Of a DNA stretch of 64,000 nt, positions 1 to 10,181 are shown piece by piece (within the stretch, counting starts at the first letter, position 1; each line of letters opens with the position of its first letter). The DNA comes from Aaosphaeria pasadenensis (taxonomy: Eukaryota; Ascomycota; Dothideomycetes; Pleosporales), in contig JAKLMB010000024.1 in the NCBI GenBank assembly GCA_022813625.1, positions 186,001-250,000 of the forward strand, in the 5' to 3' direction. Below the pieces are notes generated by a model, which was not told the origin of the DNA, did not search any database, and saw only the letters and a program-made list of their open reading frames with translations. The position numbers were made by a program, and so were the translations under genes.

Positions 1-1
1 G

Positions 2-2165
2 CAGACCCAACAAGATTTCGAGGAGAAACAGCTTCAAGACTCTCTTGAGACGGGAGAAGTTCAAGTTGCTAAGCGATATGCTGCTGACGTTCAAGATTTC
101 GGAGAAATTGTGCGGATCGGTGACAGTGAGTTCATCAACCGGTTCCGAAGTCCGTCAAACAAGAATCCTCCCAGCTAACAAACGTGACAATATAGCCATA
201 GCGCGCGATCGATTATTGCATATTGCCGTAGTTATGCAAGCAGAAATTATCAAGAGCTTGCAACTTGCTGTCAAAAATGAAAATGCGGTGCTGAATCTTA
301 GACTCCTCCACGAGGCGTCCATCATGAACCGTAACGAATCTATCGTGACGTTGGATGAGATGAAACAAAGGATTCTGATAACACGCCCCCTTAAGCGGAC
401 ATTGTCAACGTCGCCTCAGGATCGGAGAGATTCCAGAATCTCTGTCGAGACGGTGCAAACAATTCGGCCTGGAAATAATCCTCCTGTGCCAGATCCCTAT
501 GCCCCTTCTGCTGTCAGCATCCCTGCGGCTGTGGAGTCTAAAAGTGCAAAGACCGGTTTAGCCAAGTATCTCAGTATGAAACGCAGTGGCAGCCAGTCTT
601 CTACTTCTAGTCAATCCCCTCCGCCTGTCACTGCTTCTGGAGGTTTTCCATTCAGCCCAGCCCTACAGCAACTTCTTCAAGGTCCAGATCGAGTATCTAT
701 CATGAAGGACATCGACGAAATAATCAGCTCCTACCAGGGATTACACATGGACGATGAAAGACGAGACACTTTGGCCATGCTTCATGGCGGGCATGGAGCG
801 AAGCGAGATACACTGGCGGTTTTGAATGCTGGAGATAGCTACCAACGCGACATGATGGGCATGAACAGAGATGCAATGCAGATGTTGAGGAATCTTCCAC
901 CCACACCAGAGGAGGCGCACGAGAACAAAGAATACCCAGCATTCAATCATGATATATTCAATCCCCAGCGAGCTTATGACCAGTATTTTAGCAAGCCGAA
1001 TCCACCACCACAGCGCCAGACGTCGACAGAATCAAGATGGTCCGCCTCCAGTTCTGTATACTCAGATACAGTGCCACCATCTCTATATAGCCACGACTCA
1101 GCATCGTCAAGGGAGTCACCTACGCCGCCATATGCCAATGACTTCCATCCAACAGGATCCGCACCCACTCAACACTTCTCTCAGCCTCACCAATCTTACA
1201 ACACACCTCAACCACAACCATATCATCCAGCGCCCCGGGACCTACCGACTTCATCCAATGCACCTTTCACCATACCACCACCCACCCGCACACCTCCAAC
1301 ACGCGATGACCAGAACACCAACAGGGCTGGGAATACGCGCTTTCATATCGTTCCCGATGGCTCACCTATCTCTTCCGCGTCCTCGACATCTACAGTTATT
1401 GCACCAAGCGGAGGAATTTCAGCTCTTGCTGCAGCCGCATCCAGCACTATGATGGCCACATCCACCGTACCACCACTTCCTCCCCCGAAACCCGCCTCCC
1501 TGAACTCGAACTCGTCGGATCAAATATCCATTATTCGAGCCAATCCGAACACCATCCGCACGAACACCATCCAGGGCCCCACCGCAGCTCAAGAAATAAT
1601 GATGTCGGGCCGGCCATGCAAAGACAACAACTACTGGGGCTTCTGCAAAGGCGCGTGGGCCGTTCGCGAGGAGCTCAAGCGGGGGCTACAAATCCAAGTC
1701 CGCCCTGACGGAATGTACAACACGCACCAGGTCTGGCAGTGCCGCCACTGCCACTTCACCGGCTCGACGCACACCGCGATCCACGCGTCCCGCAAGAACA
1801 AGAAGGAAACCATCGTCGACCCCTCCGTGCACACGTCCGCCGCGGGTATTAGGTACAAGTGGATCTTCCTCGCGAAGTCGCACGTCAAGAAGAAGACGCT
1901 GGAGAATGCGCGGAATCCGCTTGCGAGGCGAAAGGGTGAGCCGGAGGAGGATTGCAATTATGGTTGCGTGATTTGCTCGGTGGAGGGCAATGTCACTGGC
2001 ATTTATGGAAATGTTGAGACGCTCATGAATCACATCTTCATGCAGCACACGCAGACGATGAGTGAGAGGACGATGATTAAGAGCAGATGTGTTAAGGGTA
2101 GGAGGGCAGGTGCCGACGAGGAGTGGGATATCAATATCCCTATGAACGAAATCGTACAATTCTAA
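2..2165 (+). CDS. Ser/Pro-rich protein with Cys/His-rich C-terminus (5' partial)
   Basis: The left edge cuts the gene. An upstream exon runs to base 125 and a 70-nt intron (126-195: GTGAGT donor, GCTAAC branch, TAG acceptor) joins it to the long exon 196-2165, giving 697 visible residues. Translating straight through the intron also stays open but gives an unconvincing peptide. The visible N-terminus is Gln/Glu-rich and helical, including QTQQDFEEKQLQ and LLHEASIMNR. The middle, about residues 125-490, is low-complexity Ser/Pro/Thr/Gln, probably disordered. The last 190 residues are compact and Cys/His-rich: WQCRHCHFTGSTH, then CNYGCVICSVEG with a downstream HIFMQH, a possible zinc-binding pair. 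I do not recognise a named family; it looks like a fungus-specific regulatory or STAND-neighbour type protein. No function is assigned. Confidence 0.8.
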   Translation, partial: RPNKISRRNSFKTLLRREKFKLLSDMLLTFKISEKLCGSVTVSSSTGSEVRQTRILPANKRDNIAIARDRLLHIAVVMQAEIIKSLQLAVKNENAVLNLRLLHEASIMNRNESIVTLDEMKQRILITRPLKRTLSTSPQDRRDSRISVETVQTIRPGNNPPVPDPYAPSAVSIPAAVESKSAKTGLAKYLSMKRSGSQSSTSSQSPPPVTASGGFPFSPALQQLLQGPDRVSIMKDIDEIISSYQGLHMDDERRDTLAMLHGGHGAKRDTLAVLNAGDSYQRDMMGMNRDAMQMLRNLPPTPEEAHENKEYPAFNHDIFNPQRAYDQYFSKPNPPPQRQTSTESRWSASSSVYSDTVPPSLYSHDSASSRESPTPPYANDFHPTGSAPTQHFSQPHQSYNTPQPQPYHPAPRDLPTSSNAPFTIPPPTRTPPTRDDQNTNRAGNTRFHIVPDGSPISSASSTSTVIAPSGGISALAAAASSTMMATSTVPPLPPPKPASLNSNSSDQISIIRANPNTIRTNTIQGPTAAQEIMMSGRPCKDNNYWGFCKGAWAVREELKRGLQIQVRPDGMYNTHQVWQCRHCHFTGSTHTAIHASRKNKKETIVDPSVHTSAAGIRYKWIFLAKSHVKKKTLENARNPLARRKGEPEEDCNYGCVICSVEGNVTGIYGNVETLMNHIFMQHTQTMSERTMIKSRCVKGRRAGADEEWDINIPMNEIVQF

Positions 2166-3021
2166 AGAGGAAGACATCCAGTGTCTTTCTTTCGGCTGAG
2201 AAAGGCGGCAAGACTTCTTTCCTAAAGTCAAGGATTCGCCGTCCTTTTATTTTCTTCTTTGGATTCTTACTTTGAGCATTTTATCTACTTTCTTGCTAGC
2301 GATATGAGCTCGTCGATACCCTAGTTAAACCTTTTTGGCAAACTGTTCTAAGTTTTCCTCTTCTCATATTTCTTTCTCTTTTTTTCAAGGTTTTGGACTG
2401 TACACAATTTCCAGGGTCGATCAGCGGGACAAACAGGGGTGGTAGCTTGTGTATTTAGTTCAGCGATCACCATAGTCGTAAAACATATATAAACCCAACA
2501 TTATCATTCCTACAAGATCAAATTGTGATGGCGATCTCTTGAGATTCCGACAACAGACGAACCACTTGGACTGTGGTCTAAACACAAGGTCTCAAAGTGT
2601 CGAACTTCTGTGTGATTGAAAATCGAGGATACAGGAGTAGCTGAAGGAGTAAATGCTAGTCCCTTAGATTTTACACGACGTTACTATTGACTTCTGCTCA
2701 ATTGCTCAGAATAATTATTCAAATCTGTTTGATCGGCTCTCTTCACATAGATGGCTAATCAGTCGCGGCCAAGAGACGACCATCTAAATACCCCGGGGGC
2801 CATGTTCCCTGAGCTCTCTGATCGTAGGCCATATGTACGACCACTTCACGCCTGAGAATACAAAGGAAAGATGAGCGACTACAAAGTCCAGTAGCCAGAT
2901 TCACATTCATCACCACATCAAATCACAAAAAACCTTTTGTCATAATCACTCATTTTTAGAACTGGTAGGTACATTTGCAGTGACAAAATTCTACCGAAAC
3001 ATGGACCCGCATGCTTGACTC
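2166..3021. other. Intergenic, convergent 3' ends
   Basis: This region lies between the stop codons of two convergent genes. It is unremarkable, mildly AT-rich sequence with short T-runs near 2345-2395. I see no RNA gene, repeat or convincing reading frame. Confidence 0.6.
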
Positions 3022-4344
3022 CTACACATCGATTCGCGAATCATACCGATACATATCTTTCTCCGTCCTCATCAAGTCATCCAACTGAAGTGCCTTGGGT
3101 GGATATATCAAGTTATTCTCACTCGAATCGCGAGTCCCCCTCGACTCGGAGCTCACGGAACCCTTGCTCGTCTTACTGGCAGCGGATGAGCCGTGGCTGC
3201 TGCGGATGCGGAGGGCCGAGCCAATCGAGCTTATGATGGGTTTCTGGGCCTTGAAGAATGCGGGAAGGAAGGTTGCGCAGGCACATGCCAGAGCGATGTT
3301 TGCTTCGAGGATCCTGCTGGTCATTAGTGATGTGTTCTGTGCAGGGTGGAGAAGAGTGGGGGATGCTCACTTGAAAATGACGACCCAGAGTGCGAACCAG
3401 AGTTGATCTGTGAGGGCGAAATGAATGGCGCTGAAAATGAAGTTCGCAACGCCGGCCACGCAAGCACTGTGGGCATTGAAGTTAGCTTGACATGTTGTGT
3501 GGGCGTATGGGGGGTGATCAGATAGAACTTACAGGAAGCCCATAGCAAAGACAAAGAACAAGTAGTATTTCTTGGTCCTGTTCACCTGCAGATTGCGTAC
3601 TCGAGTGATTGCAATGGAGTAAATGAACAGGTCGGTAAGCACACCGGCAACCGCGAAGGCGATGACTGGTGCGCTCGTCGACTCAGCGCCACAATAGGGG
3701 TCCATCATGGAGGCAATGAAAGTATTGCATTTGGCCATTCGAGCAATGCTTACGCCCACTTCGGGAACAACGATGAGCACGGAGAGAACATAGCCCACGT
3801 AGATGAGTTTCCGGGAGGTATGATACACTTCGAACAAACGGTGATAGAGAGCAAGAACGGAGACCCGGACCAGGAACATGTTGATCGAGACGATGAGATT
3901 GGCAGCAGTCATGGTGAGAAGCCCTGATGTTGAGAACGAGAGTGCCCGAATGTTCCACATGTGCTTGCCCAGTCCATAGTCAAGGTTTTTTAGGGTGACG
4001 CATTCGTGAGCGATAGCCGCGATAATGGCAAGTATGCAAGCAACTGACATCATGTTAGCTTTGTTTCGTGGGTTCAGTAAAGTATCGCGATTCTTACAAT
4101 CATCCCATGATAATCTTAGCTTTTGTATGACGCGCTTCGCCCACAGTCGCATGACCACGAAGCAGAATGCAACGACCGTTGAGCCTACACCAAGCACCCA
4201 CAGTGTCGTGGCGTCAGGCGCAGGCGCGTCGAAGTTTGATACTTGACCATTGGGAGGAGGCAAGGCAGGATAGTTTGCCAGTGCTGCCAGAACCGATGGA
4301 TCCAAGTTGTTCAAATCCAACTGACTGAGCTGTGAAGGGTCCAT
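3022..4344 (-). CDS. Rhodopsin-domain (PTH11-like) integral membrane protein
   Basis: Four exons (4344-4098, 4043-3533, 3466-3371, 3313-3022) encode 381 residues. The introns are 54, 66 and 57 nt, with GT-AG ends and CTAAC-type branch sites. Hydrophobic segments include TTLWVLGVGSTVVAFCFVVM near residue 48, ACILAIIAAIAH, LTMTAANLIVSINMFLVRV, LIYVGYVLSVLIVV, APVIAFAVAGVLTDLFIYSI and the exon 3 segment, about seven helices in all. The C-terminal tail is cytoplasmic-looking and Ser-rich (HGSSAASKTSKGSVSSES). This matches the fungal rhodopsin-domain membrane proteins related to PTH11-type putative receptors. No CFEM cysteine domain is present. The ligand and role are unknown. The first intron is a multiple of three with no stop, so unspliced transcripts would stay in frame. 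Confidence 0.85.
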
Positions 4345-5226
4345 GATGGTATCATTAACAGTGTTTCACAACTTTTGGTATGAAGACAATGAAGAGCGTT
4401 GACCTTGTTCTTCATCCGCTGCAACAAGTCACACAGCCATATATGAAGGTCAGGCTCAAAGCTATAATTGCCCAGGACGGCTCGGGCATTTTCGCCATGC
4501 TCGCTCCCGGGTGGTCGCAAATAGCGGTTCGCGTGGTGTGGTGCAGATAGATGTCACGCTACGGGAATCAACTGAGGGTTAGTTACAGAAATTCGGGGAC
4601 TTAATTGTACCTTGCCTATCAACCTGCGTGCCAGAATACGAGGTGATATCCCTCGCTTCGGCAAGACTAGGTATAGCGCCAACATCGTGATAGTGTTCCA
4701 TGTGGTAGAATTGAATAATTGATTGGGTGCAAATAGTTTCATGGCGCGGTAAACCCAAGAACACGATCATATACATGGGAGATTGTTCAATGGCTGATAG
4801 GCTTGTACGAAAAACAAAAAGGATAGGCGATTTTATCCCGCATTCGCATTTCTCTAACTGCAGACATGAAGCTGTTTCAGCACGTGTGGTTATACGTTCG
4901 CTCTAAATGGCAGTCTTGACATATGGAAATAGCGAAACAGGTTTTCGGGATACGAAAGAAAAGATCCCCCATTAGTGGTTCCTGAACGAAGAAGGGATCT
5001 CCTTGAATATCCACTTGTTCCTGCATGCTTTCACATCTATCGTCGCGTGATACAGAACAGCGTGCCTTCAGGGTCGGCACGCAAACGATAACTAGAATTT
5101 ATAGAGAGGTCAAGCTTGGGGATCCCGGTGAATAATTGTATAATCTTTGACAATTCTGTTGAGATTACAGATCTGGATAACTTAGGCAGAGAATTGGATA
5201 TCAAATACACTATCTACACAGGCAAA
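4345..5226. other. Intergenic: promoter side of the rhodopsin-domain gene and 3' side of the P450 gene
   Basis: About 880 bases with no supported gene. The short reading frames here lack plausible starts or family resemblance. A CACGTG hexamer lies at 4881-4886. Confidence 0.5.
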
Positions 5227-7003
5227 TTATTGCCACTGCGGTCTCGTAATTACAACATCAACATCTCCCCCTTCCACGGGACCCATGATACCAATACACG
5301 GCGTTCGAACATTCATATCAGGGACACCTTGGCTCCTGAAGCTATCTTGCTGTGGTAGCCTCACCTGAAACTTGCCAACAGCAAGAGCTACAAAAGTTAA
5401 AATTTCTTTCTGTGCCACCATCCTCCCCGGACACAAAGTAGAGCCGCCACCATAGGGCTTAAAACTCGGGCTCTTGGCTAGGTTAGGATTTTGTAGGAAT
5501 CGTTCATGGTTGAATTTGTGTGCATCATGTCCAAAGGCTCGGTCGTCTAACAACATTTGTCGATAGGGGATGACCATTCTGGTGCCCTTGCGTAGTTTCA
5601 AGCCACTAATGACTGCATCGTTCGTTACAACACGGACGGATGTAGAAGCTGCAGTCAAGCGCAGCGCTTCGTGATACACAGCCATCAGTGTCGGGCAATG
5701 CTGACCCAACGCAGTTGCAAGATCGTTTGCAGAAGACGAAGGCTTCGTTGATGCCGAGACATAGGGTGAAATCTCGTCTACTATCCTGCAACGCAAAGAT
5801 TCGTTGTTGACTATCTCGGACAGCATCCAGAATGATGCTTTCCATGCGTTTGCATTGATACTAGGAATAGTTAGCACATTCTTGAGCATCCTATGAGTCT
5901 GTTCCAACTTACACCCAGTAGAACATCAACACCAGGACTCCCATGTCCTTGGGAGGGATGCCGTTGGCACGCATTGCCGATTCCACGTTTTTCATCAAGT
6001 CAGAAGTATCGGGGCGCTGTTCTATGGGCACTTCGAAGTACTTCTGAAATGCATTTTCCGCAATTTTCTTAGATCTCTGGACATCCTGAGCGAAGGGCCC
6101 TGGAATTTGGTATGAGATTTTCCAGCTGTTCTCGTCGAATTCAAAGAAGGAATCAAAGAGATCAGGCTGGATGTCTAGAAGTTTGCCTCCGAAGAACGAT
6201 CGCGTGGCGCCCTCGAGCAGAACCTCTTGGGACCATTTTGCGAGTGATATGATTTGCTCATTGCCGCCTTGCCCGGCATGGATCAGCTTCTCTGGAATAG
6301 CATCCCAGTGCATGCGATCATGAATCGTTCCAAGGAGGACCTTCAAGATCTCATCTGATTGCTGTCCAGGGTTGAGAAAAGTCTGGAACAATTTCACGCA
6401 GACCTCCTTGAGAGGCTTGTCTTTCCAACCTTTCAGCACAAGGTCGAGTGGGCTTTGTCCTTTCTCTGCATCGGAGATGTTGCTCCACATGGCTTTGACA
6501 GAGGCAGGCGAGGCGCCAAAATTGCCCATCAGTTCCACTACCCAAGGATTCATGGAGAAGTAGTCATCCTTCTTATAGATAGAGTTGGTGTCCTGTGCGG
6601 AGGTGATCACATAGACCACTTCGCCCATGATGATCAGCTTGAACGGTGCTCGGTTGTTGTTGAAATATAATCTACGGACTATTAGCGTTACGATCTTTTG
6701 GGAACGCATGCATGTATACTGACCGAGCCTGTTCCATAGTACGCTCTGCATTGCTGAAGAAGGAGAGGCTGTGTCCAATGACTTTGGGATGCTGATTAGC
6801 TTTTGCCGTGATGGTGGTTTGATAGACTTACATGGTATCCAGTATGGGTACGTTCGCGGTTCGTCAGGATACAGTCGTGGGTAGATGGTAAATGTCCATA
6901 TTCTCCAAAAGATAAGAAATGTGAACAAAGAGAGGAATGATAGGACTACTAAGGAGCATCCCGTTCCCGGAAGCTCCAAAAGACCAAAGGCATCAAGAAA
7001 CAT
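5227..7003 (-). CDS. Cytochrome P450, CYP7/CYP8-like
   Basis: Four exons (7003-6832, 6781-6724, 6671-5913, 5860-5227) encode 540 residues. The introns of 50, 52 and 52 nt all have GT-AG ends. An N-terminal membrane anchor spans about residues 14-36 and is followed by the Pro-rich hinge RTYPYWIPFIGHS, which appears only after splicing. The K-helix ExxR is E394-R397 (HEALRLT), the PERF-like segment is FNHERF, and the heme loop is KPYGGGSTLCPGR with Cys473 as the iron ligand. The I-helix reads FYWVINANAWKASFWML, without the usual acid-Thr pair. An Asn-containing I-helix of this kind is typical of the CYP7/CYP8 clan (sterol hydroxylases, prostacyclin-synthase-like). It is probably an ER monooxygenase. 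The substrate is unknown, but the divergent sterol-dehydrogenase-like neighbour suggests a sterol, terpenoid or oxylipin. Confidence 0.92.
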
Positions 7004-8180
7004 GATGTCAATACAGCCACGAAGAGAGTGAAAGCTGTTTGGAAGTTGGCAATGAAGGTGTGTACTTGGTGGAGGATCCAGCAGGACTATATCTTGCCTA
7101 GCCCTAGTTCAAATACTCAAGCTTCTCAACGTACGTGTGACAGTGGGCCATACAGACCATACTCGACTTTACAATTCATAAACGTGGTTCTGATTTCAGA
7201 CGCCGCTGCATTCCTAATTGGTGTTTAGTCTTCGCTCGCCATTCAGGGTACATAGTACCCGGAGGCTTGGGCTCATCGCAGTATCCACATTATACGAGGT
7301 CATGCAGGCGATGAACGGCACAGACTGTGCTTCACATGCCCATGAACTTTCAGGTTGTATCAATTGAGGATTGCCATCCGTTCCTTGATGTCGATTGAGC
7401 TGAGCATGGCTCTTGGTGAACAGAGCTTCAATGCAGTTCAGAGTGCCACCATTTGAGCATCGAATGATGAGGAGCGTCGACAACAAAAGCAAAACTACCA
7501 AGAAATCAAGAAGTATAGTGGCTAACCGATGACAAAATGCCGAAAAATTCCTCATATTCTGTATGGACAGAGAGCCCAAATGACGCTCTTCTGTAATGGC
7601 AGCGATTTAGTTCAATACTTTGCTTCAAATTAGCAATGACAGCCGATGCCATTAACGGAAGCTGCCGTTAATATGCTGTACTTGTATTTCCGTGATGTGA
7701 TGAAGCTATGCTCGTATAACAGGGAGATGGTCCCCGTAGCGCGCCATTGGGTAGGCTTAGTGTGGGCGCCACATAGTGATGAACGTGTTTACCCCAGGCC
7801 TCACCCCTCAACCTCACGTCAACGTGCTCAATGCTTTGGAAGATCTCCCAGAGATTAAACTTGAAGTTCAGACAAAACGTCGTCAATGTAGTCCAGCCAT
7901 CCTTGGCGACGCCCCCACATCAACAAAAGTGCCCGTCCCGTGTCTCCACCAAGTAGTTTACATTCTGGTGGCCAATCCCTCCACGACGCTTGCATGCACA
8001 TGTTCAGATAAGGTACGAAAGGGTCTTGACAGTGACGACACGCGAGTCGATGAACGTTTGAGAAACCTGCAGAGACGGGTCGTTGATTCCCGAGGGCTTG
8101 CGTACTTTCGGCCTTATCTACGCGACGAACTTCTTCAATCTCATGATCCAGCCCATTGCCACTACCACATCGTAGAAGCC
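7004..8180. promoter_or_regulatory. Shared divergent intergenic region, P450 / SDR
   Basis: About 1.18 kb separates the divergent start codons of the P450 and the SDR. A weak minus-strand frame at 7214-7555 would encode about 112 residues with one hydrophobic segment (LLDFLVVLLLLSTLLIIRC). I do not support it as a gene. The frame of the SDR stays open upstream from an ATG at 7779. No clear palindromic activator site was found. Confidence 0.45.
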
Positions 8181-9350
8181 ATGTCAGCTGCAACGGAACA
8201 GCAGTATCTCGGTACAGTGCTCGTGACGGGGGGCGCCGGTATCGTAGGCTCGTTTCTCGTCGAGAAACTTGTCAAAGATCCAGCATGTGCGAAAGTTGTC
8301 GCAACATATCACAGCGAAAAGTCATACCAGCATCGTTGCGAAGGGGTTGAATATCACGTCTGTGATATCACGGATCCCTCCGACGTCAAGAGGCTTCTGG
8401 ATCAGACGAAACCGACCATCATCATTCACACGGTATCTCCTGGTCCTGACGCACCATACGAAGTGCAATACAAAATCAACTATGTGACGACGAAGCAGCT
8501 CGTCGAGCAAGCCACTGCACATCCGACAGTTCAGGCATTTATCTACACATCTTCTTCAGACACCATTGCCTACCGATCTGGAGTTAAGGACCGACCTTTA
8601 CTAGAAGAGACCTGTACGATACATGATCTGGACACGAAAGTGGGCGCAGGAAACTACGGCCGCACCAAAGGAGCCAGCGACCGTCTGGTTCTGGCTGCCA
8701 ACACTGGACGCAAATCCCTTGCAGAGACTGGAGACTATGTTGGCCAACTTCTCACATCTACTCTACGAATTGCTGGCTTGTACGGCGAGCGCGATTTGAA
8801 GACCATTCATACGATGTTGAAGTTGACCAACACATCCGCAACAAAATTTCAGATCGGCCCTGACACGGCATTCCATGAATGGCTCTTCACAGACAACGCG
8901 GCGCAAGCGCATTTGCTCGCCGCCAAAGCCCTCCTCGACGGCAAGCATACGACTCCTGACACGAAAGTCGACGGGGAATCCTTCTTCATCACCGACGACT
9001 CTCCAATGCCGCTCTGGCAGTTTTCCCGCAACGTCTGGAGAGCAGCTGGAGATAAGGCACACTCTTCAAAGCAGCCCCCGAGCATTATCATTATCCCCTT
9101 TTGGCTCGTGATTGCTGTGGTCGGGTTTATAGAGTCTTTCAAGCGATTCTTCGGCATCACTACGAGTGATATGAAGCTCAACAAGCATCGTCTACAGGTC
9201 ATGCAGGCGGGATCTAGGCTCTCGCCTGAGAAGGCGAAGAAGAGACTTGGGTACCGCCCTCTGTACAATACGGAAGAAGGAATCAAGAGATCTGTAGCAT
9301 GGTTTCAAGATCCCAAGAATGAGGAGTGGATAAGGATGAGCGCAAAATAG
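8181..9350 (+). CDS. 3-beta-hydroxysteroid dehydrogenase / Erg26-like extended SDR
   Basis: A single exon encodes 389 residues from the ATG at 8181, chosen because the Rossmann motif TGGAGIVG (16-23) then falls near the N-terminus as usual for the family. Catalytic Tyr159 and Lys163 sit in NYGRTKG, with the Ser-rich TSSS segment at 123-126. Residues 301-320 (SIIIIPFWLVIAVVGFIESF) form the C-terminal membrane segment characteristic of 3-beta-HSD/C-4 decarboxylases. The protein would oxidise a 3-beta-hydroxyl with NAD(P), probably on ER-bound sterol-like substrates. It looks like a paralogue rather than the housekeeping Erg26, given its P450 partner. The frame is open back to an ATG at 7779, so a longer N-terminus cannot be fully excluded. 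Confidence 0.9.
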   Translation: MSAATEQQYLGTVLVTGGAGIVGSFLVEKLVKDPACAKVVATYHSEKSYQHRCEGVEYHVCDITDPSDVKRLLDQTKPTIIIHTVSPGPDAPYEVQYKINYVTTKQLVEQATAHPTVQAFIYTSSSDTIAYRSGVKDRPLLEETCTIHDLDTKVGAGNYGRTKGASDRLVLAANTGRKSLAETGDYVGQLLTSTLRIAGLYGERDLKTIHTMLKLTNTSATKFQIGPDTAFHEWLFTDNAAQAHLLAAKALLDGKHTTPDTKVDGESFFITDDSPMPLWQFSRNVWRAAGDKAHSSKQPPSIIIIPFWLVIAVVGFIESFKRFFGITTSDMKLNKHRLQVMQAGSRLSPEKAKKRLGYRPLYNTEEGIKRSVAWFQDPKNEEWIRMSAK

Positions 9351-9818
9351 GAATTTTTTAGAAGTTGTATTTTTTTGGTCGTCAAATTGGCCGTTGTAAT
9401 GACTGACAGTCCATAAATACCTAGAGAAAAAAGACATTTCAAAAGAAACCAGTCCAAGAATGTGTGCCATGAAAGTCTCTTATATGACAATAAAAAACTA
9501 TTCAATGATAAAGTCTCAGTGTCTTTTTCAAATTTACTCTATCTAGATGGCTTTCGTTAGGCATATTTAAAGCATCAGAGGTGAATTGAGACCTCACGTG
9601 CACCTCGGCCAATCCTCGGAACCAGCATCCCGCGCCATGCATCATCCAAAAGTTTCTTGAGCTTCAGTACCATCAACGTCACGACGTCAATTACCACGCC
9701 CCGACATCACCAACACTTCACAGATAGTGTTCCTTAATAGTGAGACCTCTCCAATCCCACCAATACACATCCCGAATCCTAACCTTACCTCCAGCCACCC
9801 TCACAACCACCCGCAACA
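9351..9818. promoter_or_regulatory. Intergenic, upstream of tom6
   Basis: About 470 bases. The first part is probably the 3' end of the SDR transcript. A TCACGTG motif (CACGTG at 9595-9600) lies about 220 bases before the Tom6 start, followed by a CA-rich leader. No other feature was seen. Confidence 0.4.
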
Positions 9819-10181
9819 ATGCCTCCCAAAACCCTCAAGTCCCACGGCGGCCGCACCCTCCAGGAGCCCAGCTTCGGCCGCAGCGTCGTCCAGACCTTCA
9901 CAAGCTCCGAGAACAGGCCCATCGTGACTGCAATTGGACTCTTCGCCGTAAGCTGATACCCATACCCTCTCGCGGGGTCCCCTCCAAGCGCATGGCGGGA
10001 TGTCATGACAACACAGCAGTTGCTTGCCTAGACATCTTCCATGCGCTGTATTGGAAGGACCTGGATGTTATTTTTGGTTGCATTGAATAAGAAAGGCGAA
10101 TCGGAGCTAACAATACTGGTGCAATAGATCGGCGTCACCTTCTTGCACAGCAGCTGGAGTGAAATCCTCCTGCCTATGTAA
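9819..10181 (+). CDS. tom6: Tom6-like subunit of the mitochondrial outer membrane translocase
   Basis: Two exons (9819-9947 and 10128-10181) flank a 180-nt intron with GTAAGC donor, GCTAAC branch and TAG acceptor. They encode 60 residues. A basic, polar N-terminus (MPPKTLKSHGGR) leads to one hydrophobic segment spanning the exon junction (IVTAIGLFAIGVTFLHSS) and a short WSEILLPM tail. The arrangement of tail-anchored helix plus (S/D)-x-L-L-P ending resembles Tom6, the small subunit that stabilises the TOM core complex around Tom40. The protein is very small, so assignment rests on the C-terminal pattern alone; another small mitochondrial membrane protein is possible. Confidence 0.72.

Noticed and set aside
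45..195. Open reading through the first intron of the left-edge gene
   Set aside because: A GTGAGT donor, GCTAAC branch and TAG acceptor define an intron, and the upstream frame in the other phase is far more protein-like.
5116..5358. 80-residue plus-strand frame overlapping the P450 3' end
   Set aside because: No ATG-supported start in context and it overlaps the conserved C-terminus of the P450.
7214..7555. Possible 112-residue single-helix protein on the minus strand
   Set aside because: One hydrophobic segment only, no homology recognised, and it lies in the divergent promoter of two real genes.
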